Of a stretch of DNA of 64,000 nucleotides, positions 53,801 through 60,855 are shown piece by piece (position 1 is the stretch's first letter; every line of letters starts with the position of its first letter). The notes under the pieces were generated by a model. The model had not been told where the DNA came from, searched no databases, and was given only the letters and a program-made list of their open reading frames with translations. The position numbers were made by a program, and so were the translations under genes. Source of the stretch: Lysobacteraceae bacterium SCN 69-320. GTDB taxonomy: Bacteria > Pseudomonadota > Gammaproteobacteria > Xanthomonadales > Rhodanobacteraceae. Location of the stretch: assembly GCA_001725155.1 (NCBI GenBank), contig MEFP01000012.1, forward strand, positions 124,001 to 188,000. The letters run 5' to 3'.

Positions 53801-54437
53801 GAGCAGCTCGGCCAATCCGAGCCGCTACGGCGACAGCGTGGTGCTGACGGCCACGATCACGGCACGCTGGCTCGACGGCCATGTCGACTTCCACGACGGT
53901 GCGACACCGCTGTGCCTGCAGGTCGCGCTGAGCAGCGGCATCGCGCGCTGCAGCGTGAACGATTTCGTCGTCGGCACCCACGCGATCACCGCGCGCTACG
54001 GCGGCGACGGCGACACCGGCGCCTCGGTGTCGTTCGCACTCGCGCAGCAGGTGCTCGCGCTGCCGACGACGACCAGCGTCGCTACGCCCTGCGGCCGCGC
54101 GTTCAGCGCGAACCAGCCGTTCACGCTGCAGGCGACGATCACCGCCACGCCGCTCGGCGGCACGCCGGCCGGGCAGGTGGATTTCGTTGCCGACAGCGGC
54201 GCCACCCTGTGCACGGCGGTGCCGCTGGTCGGCGGTGCGGCGAACTGCACGACCACGGCCCTCGCTGCGCCGGCCGGGCAGGGCCAGGGCGTCGTCGCGA
54301 TCCGCGCGCGCTACAGCGGCGACGCGATCAATGCCGGTGGCAGTTCGCCGGACCTGACCGTGACCGTGCTCGATCCCGCCGACGTGCTGCTGCGCAGCGG
54401 TTTGGAGGCCGCAGTGCCGGGGTGTCCGGCGCGCTAG
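50805..54437 (+). CDS. Secreted kelch-repeat protein with fibronectin and Ig-like domains
   Basis: The 1210-residue product has a signal peptide (VRILLCLLSSLGPAASAAAA). About a dozen kelch repeats (about 35-690; ARSSHAAALLQDGRVLVAGG and similar) form probably two beta-propellers. An unassigned region (about 700-820) is followed by a fibronectin type III domain (about 825-905), three bacterial Ig-like domains (about 905-1190), and a short C-terminal tail LLRSGLEAAVPGCPAR. The tail resembles the FxxGFE-type C-termini seen on secreted proteins of this lineage. It is probably a surface adhesin or carbohydrate-binding protein; galactose-oxidase catalytic residues were not recognised. The ATG at 50805 has GGAG seven bases upstream. 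Confidence 0.87.
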   Translation: MRARPPVITGVRILLCLLSSLGPAASAAAADFRRGPDLAAARSSHAAALLQDGRVLVAGGSAAAAAWTTELYDPVQHRWQSGPALGQAEAAATLTTLQTGKVLLVGQGRQLFDPLTSTWSAPAAAVTPHRRHTATVLATGQVLVAGGEGRFGGETDALEWYDPVNDSATYWGRLNQARSSHAAVRLNSGKVLFAGGRGSGATLASVEVFDPQLNYTELGPGSLLAARSGFSLTLLPGGKVLAAGGNDGMANLASAEIYDPASGTWQWAGGMSVPRSGHAATLLPDGRVLVSGGETAPGTAAATAEIYDPASGGWSSAGSLAVVRAGHAAVLLPSGSVMLAGGTGSAAAATSSEWFDPAVPLARFDSLLQSLRTGAVATWLPPGKVLFGGGGMNNDYNTFADVFDTATSGWSGINLVAGRTRHTQTLLGNGKVLLAGGLYFGTPTAHSELVSGQTSSSTAAAPMLTARAAHTASLLADGSVLAVGGYGSDGAAIAAAERYRPGLNSWTACAALNTPRADHTATLLDDGRVLVSGGRDAAGQVLDSAELYDPATDLWTTVAATGAARQRATATLLRSGAVLVTGGSDGADLPLARVDLFDPRTSTWRRGADLALPRVLHSATLLPSGQVLVAGGRSGPGGGLREVEIYSPEFDRWTPAPLLTVLRAGHSALLLPSGDVLIAFGYGNNWVPLLERYDPGLAPDPARQPRLYSADLLAGSHGTLRATGSGLRPAATADSGSGAGAASNLPLLQLQRIDNGQMRFIAADAALPFSDSLFAGRPRDFANFPAGPLLVRAWVNGIPGAALQTTQASVPAATAPPQAGGGVRRATVTFVPPNDDGGAPISGYRVSAVPGAALRTCLAPCSTVDFEDLSPGTYTFTVSAVNLAGAAAPSAPSNSVVAQARATVTLGSGENPGAYGSPVTFTASVAGEAPGGTVTFRADGTVLCADVALAAAIATCSTDALAGGLHAIVASYAGDAGNTAAESATLYQQIDTAASQAALSSSANPSRYGDSVVLTATITARWLDGHVDFHDGATPLCLQVALSSGIARCSVNDFVVGTHAITARYGGDGDTGASVSFALAQQVLALPTTTSVATPCGRAFSANQPFTLQATITATPLGGTPAGQVDFVADSGATLCTAVPLVGGAANCTTTALAAPAGQGQGVVAIRARYSGDAINAGGSSPDLTVTVLDPADVLLRSGLEAAVPGCPAR

Positions 54438-54507
54438 CGCCGGCGCGGTCCCGATGCGGACGCTCTGCCGGGTGGACAAGCCGCGCGGCACGCGCCAGAT
54501 TGCGGCG

Positions 54508-56010
54508 ATGACGAATCCCCGATCGACTTACGCGCAGCGGCTCGCGCAGCGACTCGTGCCGTCCGGTTTCGTCGCGGTACAGCGCGACGGCAGGCTCTGG
54601 CTGCGCTATCCCGACGGCTACGACTCCGAAGTCATGCCGGACGGCAGTCTGCACAGCGACGACGACATCGAAGCCACGGCACGCACCCTGGAAACCCTGG
54701 CCCGGCGGCGCGCGGTTTCCCTCGCCGTCCTGAGCATGGCCTGCGATCTGAGCGGATACGACCTGGAGGCCGGCACGGACGGGGTGTGGGCGCTGTGCCA
54801 AGGGGGCGCGTCCAGCGTGGTGTCCGTGGGGTGGACCCTGACGGCCGTGCTGCGCGAGGGCGAGCCCGAGGTCGTGCTTGCCGGGTATCTGCGCGGAACC
54901 GGCGCTTTTCCGGTCGCCGGCAACACGCTTGCTCGCGCATTTGCAATGGACCGGATTCACGTCTGCGCTTCACCGCCGATGGCGGCCCCACGACAGACGT
55001 TGCCGCCCAGCGAACCGTTGCCCCCAGTCGCCGCAGCCGACGACGGCGACGACGCGGCGATGGACGCCTGGTGCGATCGCCAGCTCAACCGTCTGCGCGA
55101 GCGTCTGAAGCGGCCCTGGTTCAACTACATCGCGGAGTTCGGCGCGCTCTGGTACCGCGGCGAGGGTGACTGGATCACGCACGAGGAACTGGTGGAATGC
55201 GCGCAGGCCAGCCTGCAGGCCAGAGCCTGTCCCGGCCATGCCCTGCATTGCCTGCTGCTGCTCGGCCGCGAGGACTATCGTCCGGCGGCGCTGGCCGCCT
55301 GGGACCAGTGGTCGGGCCGCGGCGATGGAGACGTCATGGGCTTCGACGACCTGGCGGCGCTGCTGTATGCGGAGCGGGAAGATGCGCGGGACATGATTCA
55401 TGAACTGGACAATTTTCATGTGCGGCGGGCCGTGCGCGCCGGCCAGTTCAATGCGCTGCATATGGCGAGGGCGGAATTCCTGAGGAACCTCGCGGCGTTC
55501 CGGCGCAGCGTCGGCGACGACGAACGCTGGAACGCTTTCCTGGATCTGGTCCAGCCGCTGGTCCGGGAAGGCCTGTTCCTGCTGCCGATGTTTCTCGATC
55601 CCGACGAGATCGAAACCTTGCATGTCCTGACCCTCGCGATGGCGCGCCGGCCGCCGGCCGAGGATGCCTGGCGTTTCATCCACGACACCTTGTCGCTGGC
55701 CGCGCCGCTGGGCTGGAAGGACGTGGCGGAATGCTTCGTCGCGCTGCCGCGCTGGCGCAACGCGATCCTCGGCGACGACAACGCGCCAGGCTATTGCGAC
55801 GGTGACGTCACGACGGGATGTCTCGCGCTGAGCCTGGTCTGCCCGCAGATCGCCAGGCATGCGATCGTCCGGAGCGCCTTTCTCCGATACCAGGCGCGTC
55901 CCGGCAAACGAAGAAGGTACGAGGAAAACGCCGATGCCATTGCGGTGGCCTGGTGGCGCTGTCGCGCGGCCGGCAAGGCGGCTGTCGTGGGAGCTGCGGC
56001 CGGCCTCTGA
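54508..56010 (+). CDS. Cytoplasmic protein of unknown function
   Basis: The 500-residue product has no signal peptide, membrane span or known motif. The N-terminal ~150 residues are mixed alpha/beta (RLVPSGFVAVQRDGRLWLRYPDGYDSEVMPDGSL). An Ala/Pro-rich linker follows (about 165-185), then a helical C-terminal domain with many aromatic residues (FNYIAEFGALWYRG, LLPMFLDPDEIETLHVLTLAM). The ATG at 54508 is chosen over 54454 because the first 18 codons look random and neither has a strong RBS. It may be co-transcribed with the kelch protein gene 70 bases upstream. Confidence 0.65.
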   Translation: MTNPRSTYAQRLAQRLVPSGFVAVQRDGRLWLRYPDGYDSEVMPDGSLHSDDDIEATARTLETLARRRAVSLAVLSMACDLSGYDLEAGTDGVWALCQGGASSVVSVGWTLTAVLREGEPEVVLAGYLRGTGAFPVAGNTLARAFAMDRIHVCASPPMAAPRQTLPPSEPLPPVAAADDGDDAAMDAWCDRQLNRLRERLKRPWFNYIAEFGALWYRGEGDWITHEELVECAQASLQARACPGHALHCLLLLGREDYRPAALAAWDQWSGRGDGDVMGFDDLAALLYAEREDARDMIHELDNFHVRRAVRAGQFNALHMARAEFLRNLAAFRRSVGDDERWNAFLDLVQPLVREGLFLLPMFLDPDEIETLHVLTLAMARRPPAEDAWRFIHDTLSLAAPLGWKDVAECFVALPRWRNAILGDDNAPGYCDGDVTTGCLALSLVCPQIARHAIVRSAFLRYQARPGKRRRYEENADAIAVAWWRCRAAGKAAVVGAAAGL

Positions 56011-56149
56011 GGCGCGCGCCGCCGTGCCCGCGGCAGGGCCGCTGCGGGCCGTCGCCGCGATCAGCCCGCTTCGCGCCTGACGCGAAACAGCCCTCGAAAG
56101 GATCAAAGGCGCGCCATGAAAATTTCTGATGGGCCGATGAATTAATTTA

Positions 56150-56182
56150 TTGGTAAAACGTATAGAAAAACAGATTAATAAT
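56150..56182 (+). promoter_or_regulatory. AT-rich promoter-like segment upstream of the di-haem protein gene
   Basis: A strikingly AT-rich island (56118-56187) in a GC-rich genome contains TTGGTA (56150) and, beyond it, attaataatattt. A -35/-10 pair with 18-21 base spacing is possible but the match is imperfect. Confidence 0.35.
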
Positions 56183-56244
56183 ATTTCCCATGTCTCCGAT
56201 CGGGCGTATCGTGCGCCGGACCGATCACCCAACGGAGAACCTCC

Positions 56245-58521
56245 ATGCAGGCAGGATCGCAGTCGCAGTGGTTGCACGCGTCGCTCGTCGCCGGATGTAT
56301 CGGCCTCTGCAGCGTCTTGTGGGCAGGACCGGCGAGAGCCGGCACGGAGGAGCCGATCGCCTATATCGGCCATGGCGCGTTCTTCGAGGCGTCCGGCCGG
56401 CAGATCACGCCGACGCAGCAGTTCGTCGCCGAGGCACAGGCCTGGTACCGGGCCGACCTGACGCAACGCCTCGACGGCAGCAAGGCTTTCGACTTCGCGG
56501 CGTTCGAGCGCGACCTGTTCGACGGTGTGCCGCCGCAGGGGCAGGCGCGGCTCGTGTTCGAACAGCGCGCGCTGGAATGGCTGTATGCGAACTCGGCGCG
56601 GCAGAAGAACGACGACCGCACGCTCGGCAAGCTGCGCGCGCTCGATTTCGCGTTGACATTCGAGATGCGCGAACGCGTCGACACGAAGGACGTCGGGCAG
56701 GGTGTACCGTTCGTGCTGCCGCCGCCGCTCGCGAAAAAGCTCGCGGCGATCCGTGCGCTGCAGGCGCAGGGCGAGGCGGGCGTCAAGACCGCGACCGTCA
56801 ATTCGGGCATCGCCTACACGAATGAATGCATCGCCGCCGGCGTGCCGATTCCGCCGTCGATCGGGGTAATGGATCCGGCCGGACTCGCGGGCTGGAAGTC
56901 GCAGGGCTTCATTCCGCAGGCGCTGCAGTTCATCGTCGGCACGCCGGCCGAACTGCGCACCTACCGCAGCACCTCGCCGCTGGGCATGTGCTATGCGCTG
57001 CCGCGCTATTCGAACAATGCAATGACGACGGTCGCGCTCGACGGCGTGATCTGCCTCAGCGAAGTCACCTCGAAGGTCTGCATCTGGGACAACCAGATGT
57101 CCGGCACGACGTTTTCGTTCGCGGCCGGCGCGCAGATTCCGATCGGCGCGCCGAACCTCGGCGTCGACCCGCTGGGCCGCTACCAGGCCGGCGGCAACGA
57201 ACTGCTCGGCGGCCAGGGCGGCATCTGCACGGACTGCCATGCCGGCGAGAATCCGTTCATCACCCACCCGAAGGCGAACCTCGGCGCGTACCTGTGGGAG
57301 AACCTCTGGCAGGTGCAGAGCCTGCCGACGTTCGCGCCGAACCGCTACGACCCGCTCGTGCCGGCGAGCTGGCCGCAGAACCAGTTCTCGCAGACCTTCG
57401 CGAGCGTACCGGCCGTATGCAGCGGCTGTCACGTCAAGTACAGCGCCGGACGGTTCCCGCACCTGTCGAACCAGCTGCCGGGCTATTGCGGCACGATCCT
57501 GCCGGGCGGCTACAACACGACGATGCCGCCCGGTGTGCCGGGCACCCAGGTCGCCGCAGCGTCGGCATTCCGCAACGCCTACTGCTTTGCGCCGCCGAAC
57601 AACACGACGGCCGATGCCGGCGACCCGCACATCACGACGACGAACGGCATCAGCTACGACTTCCAGGCCGCCGGCGAATTCGTCGTGCTGACCAACGACG
57701 ACACCGGCTTCGAAGTGCAGAGCCGCCAGTCGCCGGTGCAGACGACGTTCATCCCGCCGCCGAATCCGTATACGGGTCTGCAGAGCTGCGTTTCGCTGAA
57801 CACCGCCGTCGCCGCGCGCGTCAACACGCACCGCGTTACCTACCAGCCCGTGCGCAATACCGCCGGCAAGGAAGACATGCAGCTGCGCATCGACGGCCGC
57901 GTGACCGCGCTGACGGCGACGCCGATCCCGCTCGGCGGCGGCGCCTATGTCGCGCTCGCTGCAGCCGGCGGCGGCATGCACGTCGTGTTCTCCGACGGCA
58001 GCGACCTCGTCGCGACGCCGCGCTTCTGGGCCTCGCAGGGCTACTGGTACATCGACATCGACATCACGAACACGCCGGCGCGCGAAGGCATCGCCGGGCA
58101 TGTGCTCGCCGGCGACTGGCTGCCGCGCGCGCCCGACGGTTCGTCCTTCGGTGCCATGCCCGGCCCGCTCGCGACGCGTCACGTCGTGCTGAACCAGACC
58201 TTCGCCGATGCCTGGCGCGTCACGTCGGCGACGAGCCTGTTCGACTACGCGACCGGCACCTCCACGGCAAACTTCACCGACCGCAACTGGCCGGCACCGC
58301 CGGGGCAGGCCTGCCGCACGACCTTGCAGCCCGTGCGTCCGCCGCTGACGACGATGCAGCCGCAGCTGGCCCTGCAGGCCTGCCGCGCGGTCGAGGACGA
58401 CACGAAGCACGCCCACTGCGTATTCGACGTCACCGTTACCGGTGACGCCGACTTCGCCCGCGGTTATCTGCCGGCTGACGGCGCTGCCGGCGGTCCCGCT
58501 CGGCCCGTCGGCAAGAACTGA
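56245..58521 (+). CDS. Secreted di-haem c-type cytochrome with von Willebrand type D domain
   Basis: The 758-residue product has a signal peptide (about 1-32, ending GPARAG) and two haem motifs, CTDCH (about 327) and CSGCH (about 392). After the haem region (about 455-640) comes a von Willebrand factor type D-like domain with the diagnostic GDPHITTTNGISYDFQAAGEFVVL. VWD domains are common in animal secreted proteins and rare next to haem domains. Twelve or more other Cys suggest disulfides and an extracellular location. The ATG at 56245 has GGAG seven bases upstream. An electron-transfer or surface adhesion role is possible. Confidence 0.85.
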   Translation: MQAGSQSQWLHASLVAGCIGLCSVLWAGPARAGTEEPIAYIGHGAFFEASGRQITPTQQFVAEAQAWYRADLTQRLDGSKAFDFAAFERDLFDGVPPQGQARLVFEQRALEWLYANSARQKNDDRTLGKLRALDFALTFEMRERVDTKDVGQGVPFVLPPPLAKKLAAIRALQAQGEAGVKTATVNSGIAYTNECIAAGVPIPPSIGVMDPAGLAGWKSQGFIPQALQFIVGTPAELRTYRSTSPLGMCYALPRYSNNAMTTVALDGVICLSEVTSKVCIWDNQMSGTTFSFAAGAQIPIGAPNLGVDPLGRYQAGGNELLGGQGGICTDCHAGENPFITHPKANLGAYLWENLWQVQSLPTFAPNRYDPLVPASWPQNQFSQTFASVPAVCSGCHVKYSAGRFPHLSNQLPGYCGTILPGGYNTTMPPGVPGTQVAAASAFRNAYCFAPPNNTTADAGDPHITTTNGISYDFQAAGEFVVLTNDDTGFEVQSRQSPVQTTFIPPPNPYTGLQSCVSLNTAVAARVNTHRVTYQPVRNTAGKEDMQLRIDGRVTALTATPIPLGGGAYVALAAAGGGMHVVFSDGSDLVATPRFWASQGYWYIDIDITNTPAREGIAGHVLAGDWLPRAPDGSSFGAMPGPLATRHVVLNQTFADAWRVTSATSLFDYATGTSTANFTDRNWPAPPGQACRTTLQPVRPPLTTMQPQLALQACRAVEDDTKHAHCVFDVTVTGDADFARGYLPADGAAGGPARPVGKN

Positions 58522-58545
58522 TCGTCGCGGAAACGGAAGAACGCT

Positions 58546-58573
58546 GCGTCGGCCGGCGATGGCCGGCCGACGC
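58546..58573. terminator. Strong bidirectional hairpin between convergent genes
   Basis: A perfect 12-bp stem (gcgtcggccggc / gccggccgacgc) with a 4-base loop separates the plus-strand di-haem gene from the minus-strand VOC gene. Confidence 0.75.
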
Positions 58574-58611
58574 GGCGGGTACGGCCTGCGTCGCGCCGGT
58601 CGTGCCGCCGT

Positions 58612-59040
58612 TCAGAACGTAATGCGCACCGACGCGGCGCTGCGCTCGGCGTCGCCGTGAAAGACCGCTTCGATGTTGTTGCCGTCCGGATCGAGGACGA
58701 ACGCCGCGTAATACCCCGGGTGATAGCCCCGCTCCCCGGGCGCGCCGTTGTCGGTTCCCCCGTGTGCCAACGCAGCGGCGTGGAACGCGTCGACGACGTT
58801 CCGATCTTTCGCCTGGAACGCCAGATGATGGCGCCCCGTCAGCCGGCCCTGAGCAGCCTGGCTGTCAGGCGTCGAAACGAACAGTTCGTCCGCCCAGAAG
58901 AACCCCGGCCCCGTGCCGCCCATCGGAATCCCCAGGACGTCGAAGACGGCGGTATAGAACCGCTGCGAGGCGGAAAGATCAGCGACCACGAGCTGGATGT
59001 GGTCGATCAGGCGGCCGCGATGGAGTTCCTGCGTTTCCAT
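58612..59040 (-). CDS. VOC (glyoxalase/bleomycin resistance) family protein
   Basis: The 142-residue protein has two VOC-fold halves: DHIQLVVADLSASQRFYTAVF and HHLAFQAKDRNVVDAF with FVLDPDGNNIEAVFHG. The metal-ligand positions (His in DHIQL, His in HHLAF, Glu in NIEAV) are present, so it is likely a metal-dependent enzyme; the substrate is unknown. The ATG at 59040 gives the family N-terminus; the track start is ~108 codons earlier. AGGAC lies nine bases upstream. Confidence 0.85.
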   Translation of the reverse strand: METQELHRGRLIDHIQLVVADLSASQRFYTAVFDVLGIPMGGTGPGFFWADELFVSTPDSQAAQGRLTGRHHLAFQAKDRNVVDAFHAAALAHGGTDNGAPGERGYHPGYYAAFVLDPDGNNIEAVFHGDAERSAASVRITF

Positions 59041-59210
59041 GGTGATTTTGTCCTGTCGTAGAGCGGGGTGGCCGGAAGCGGCAGCCGCGCCGGGGACCGG
59101 CGCGTGCCCGCGACAGGATCGGATGCCGGCCGTGAGCGGCAGGTGGATGAACACGCACGCCGGACGGGACGGATCTGCGACCATCGAGGCCAGCCGCCGG
59201 ACCTGTGCGG

Positions 59211-59927
59211 TCAGCCGGCCCGGTGCCGGCGCAGCCGCTCGCCCAGCGGCGGGCTGTATTTCACGATGCACCAGAGTGCGCGCAGGCCGTCCTTCCAGCC
59301 GATCTTCTTGCCTTCCGCATAGCTGCGGCCGCGGTAGGAGACACCGACTTCCTGGATGCGGCATCCACCGCGGGCGACCTTGGCGGTGACTTCCGGTTCG
59401 AAGCCGAAGCGGTCTTCCTCGATGCGGATGGCCTGGATGATTTCGCGGCGGAACACCTTGTAGCAGGTCTCCATGTCGGTGAGCCGCAGGCCGGTGAACA
59501 GGTTCGACAGCCGGGTGAGCAGGGTGTTGGCGACGCGTTGCCGCAGCAGCATGCGCGGCGGTTCGGAGCTGCCGAAGCGGGAGCCGAAGACGACGTCGGC
59601 GCGGTCCGCCAGCAGCGGTTCGACGAGGCGCGGATAGTCGTTCGGATCGTATTCGAGGTCGGCGTCCTGGATGATGACCATGTCGCCGGTCGCCGCGCGT
59701 ATGCCGGTGCGCAGTGCGGCCCCTTTGCCCTGGTTGATCTCGTGATAGAGGATCTGCTGCACCAGCGGGGCGATCTGCGTATGCAGGATGGTCCGCGTGC
59801 CGTCGCGCGAGCAGTCGTCGACGACGATGATTTCCTTCGGTTCATAAGGCGACTGCCTCACGGCTTGGACGAGCGCGAGGATCGTTCGCTCCTCGTTGTA
59901 GCAGGGAATCACGACGGACAGTTTCAT
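59211..59927 (-). CDS. GT2 glycosyltransferase, dolichol-phosphate-mannose synthase-like
   Basis: The 238-residue enzyme has a GT-A fold: [33 protein letters not shown], and the metal-binding QDADLEYDP (DXD), with no C-terminal membrane domain. The family transfers a sugar from a nucleotide donor to a polyprenyl phosphate. It may supply the lipid-linked sugar used by the GT-C-like protein encoded upstream in the same operon. The ATG at 59927 is preferred over 59933 because AAAGG lies six bases before it. Confidence 0.88.
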   Translation of the reverse strand: MKLSVVIPCYNEERTILALVQAVRQSPYEPKEIIVVDDCSRDGTRTILHTQIAPLVQQILYHEINQGKGAALRTGIRAATGDMVIIQDADLEYDPNDYPRLVEPLLADRADVVFGSRFGSSEPPRMLLRQRVANTLLTRLSNLFTGLRLTDMETCYKVFRREIIQAIRIEEDRFGFEPEVTAKVARGGCRIQEVGVSYRGRSYAEGKKIGWKDGLRALWCIVKYSPPLGERLRRHRAG

Positions 59928-59976
59928 CGGCATCCTTTTCTCGACGGCCTGCGCCGCGGCGCGGCGGAACCGGCGT

Positions 59977-60855
59977 TCATCCGGTCAGCATCACGAGTCC
60001 GACCAGCGCGAACAGCCAGCGATAGCGCCGCTGCATCCACACTGCGGTATCCGAATCCGGTCCGCGCCGCAGCGCCTGCAGCGACCAGGCCAGATGCAGC
60101 AGCCACGCGAGCGGGCTCCACAGCAGCGGCCGCGGCAGGATGCCGAACGCGGCCAGTCCGGCCAGCATCGCGTAGGCCGCGGTGAACGCGAGCAGGCTTG
60201 CGAGGAAGGCGCGCCGGCGGCCGAAGGCGACGGCGTTCGTGCGTATGCCGTTGACGAGATCGCCCTCGTAGTCGCGTACTTCCTGATTGAGATGGCCGGC
60301 GGCGAACACCAGGCCGAAGAACAGGCCGATGCCGATGCCGTTTGCGTCCAGCGCGTGGAACAGCGTATAGCCGAGCAGGAAGTGCAGGGTGCCGCCGAGC
60401 AGATGATTCAGCGACGACGCGACGGGCGTGCTCTTGCCGAGCACCGGCGAACCCGAGTACAGGAAGCCCAGTACCGCGATCGCGGCGCCGAACAGCAGCG
60501 CCGTCGGGCCGACGGCGGCGAAGGCGAGAACGGCCAGGACGAGCAGGACGATCGCAGTGCCCGCGACCTCGCGCCGGCTGATGCCCCGGCGGCTGAAGAC
60601 CTGCGGCGCGCGCAGCGGATCGCGCAGATCGCTTTCGTATCCGGCCCAGTCGTTGAAGATGAAGATGTGCGCCGTCAGCGCGCAGCTGCCGAGCGCGAGC
60701 AGGCCCGGCGCGAGGATGCCGTCGCGTTCGATGCGGTAGCCGCCAAGGAAGATGCCGAGTAGCGGCGAAGCCTGCAGCGCGAGCACTTCCAGCGCGCGCG
60801 CGGCGACGAAATGCCGGACGATGCGTCCGTACCGGCGAAGCGTGCCGGCAATCAT
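59977..60855 (-). CDS. UbiA-family membrane prenyltransferase
   Basis: The 292-residue protein has about eight membrane spans and the UbiA superfamily Asp motifs: NDWAGYESD (NDxxxxxxD, about 66-74) and DYEGDLVN (about 188-195). It would transfer a prenyl chain to an acceptor, or use a polyprenyl donor with a sugar or aromatic acceptor. It overlaps the terpene-cyclase-like fusion gene as ATGA and lies 49 bases before the GT2 gene, so the three are likely one operon. The substrate cannot be inferred from motif alone. The track's longer ORF begins in the neighbour. Confidence 0.85.
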   Translation of the reverse strand: MIAGTLRRYGRIVRHFVAARALEVLALQASPLLGIFLGGYRIERDGILAPGLLALGSCALTAHIFIFNDWAGYESDLRDPLRAPQVFSRRGISRREVAGTAIVLLVLAVLAFAAVGPTALLFGAAIAVLGFLYSGSPVLGKSTPVASSLNHLLGGTLHFLLGYTLFHALDANGIGIGLFFGLVFAAGHLNQEVRDYEGDLVNGIRTNAVAFGRRRAFLASLLAFTAAYAMLAGLAAFGILPRPLLWSPLAWLLHLAWSLQALRRGPDSDTAVWMQRRYRWLFALVGLVMLTG

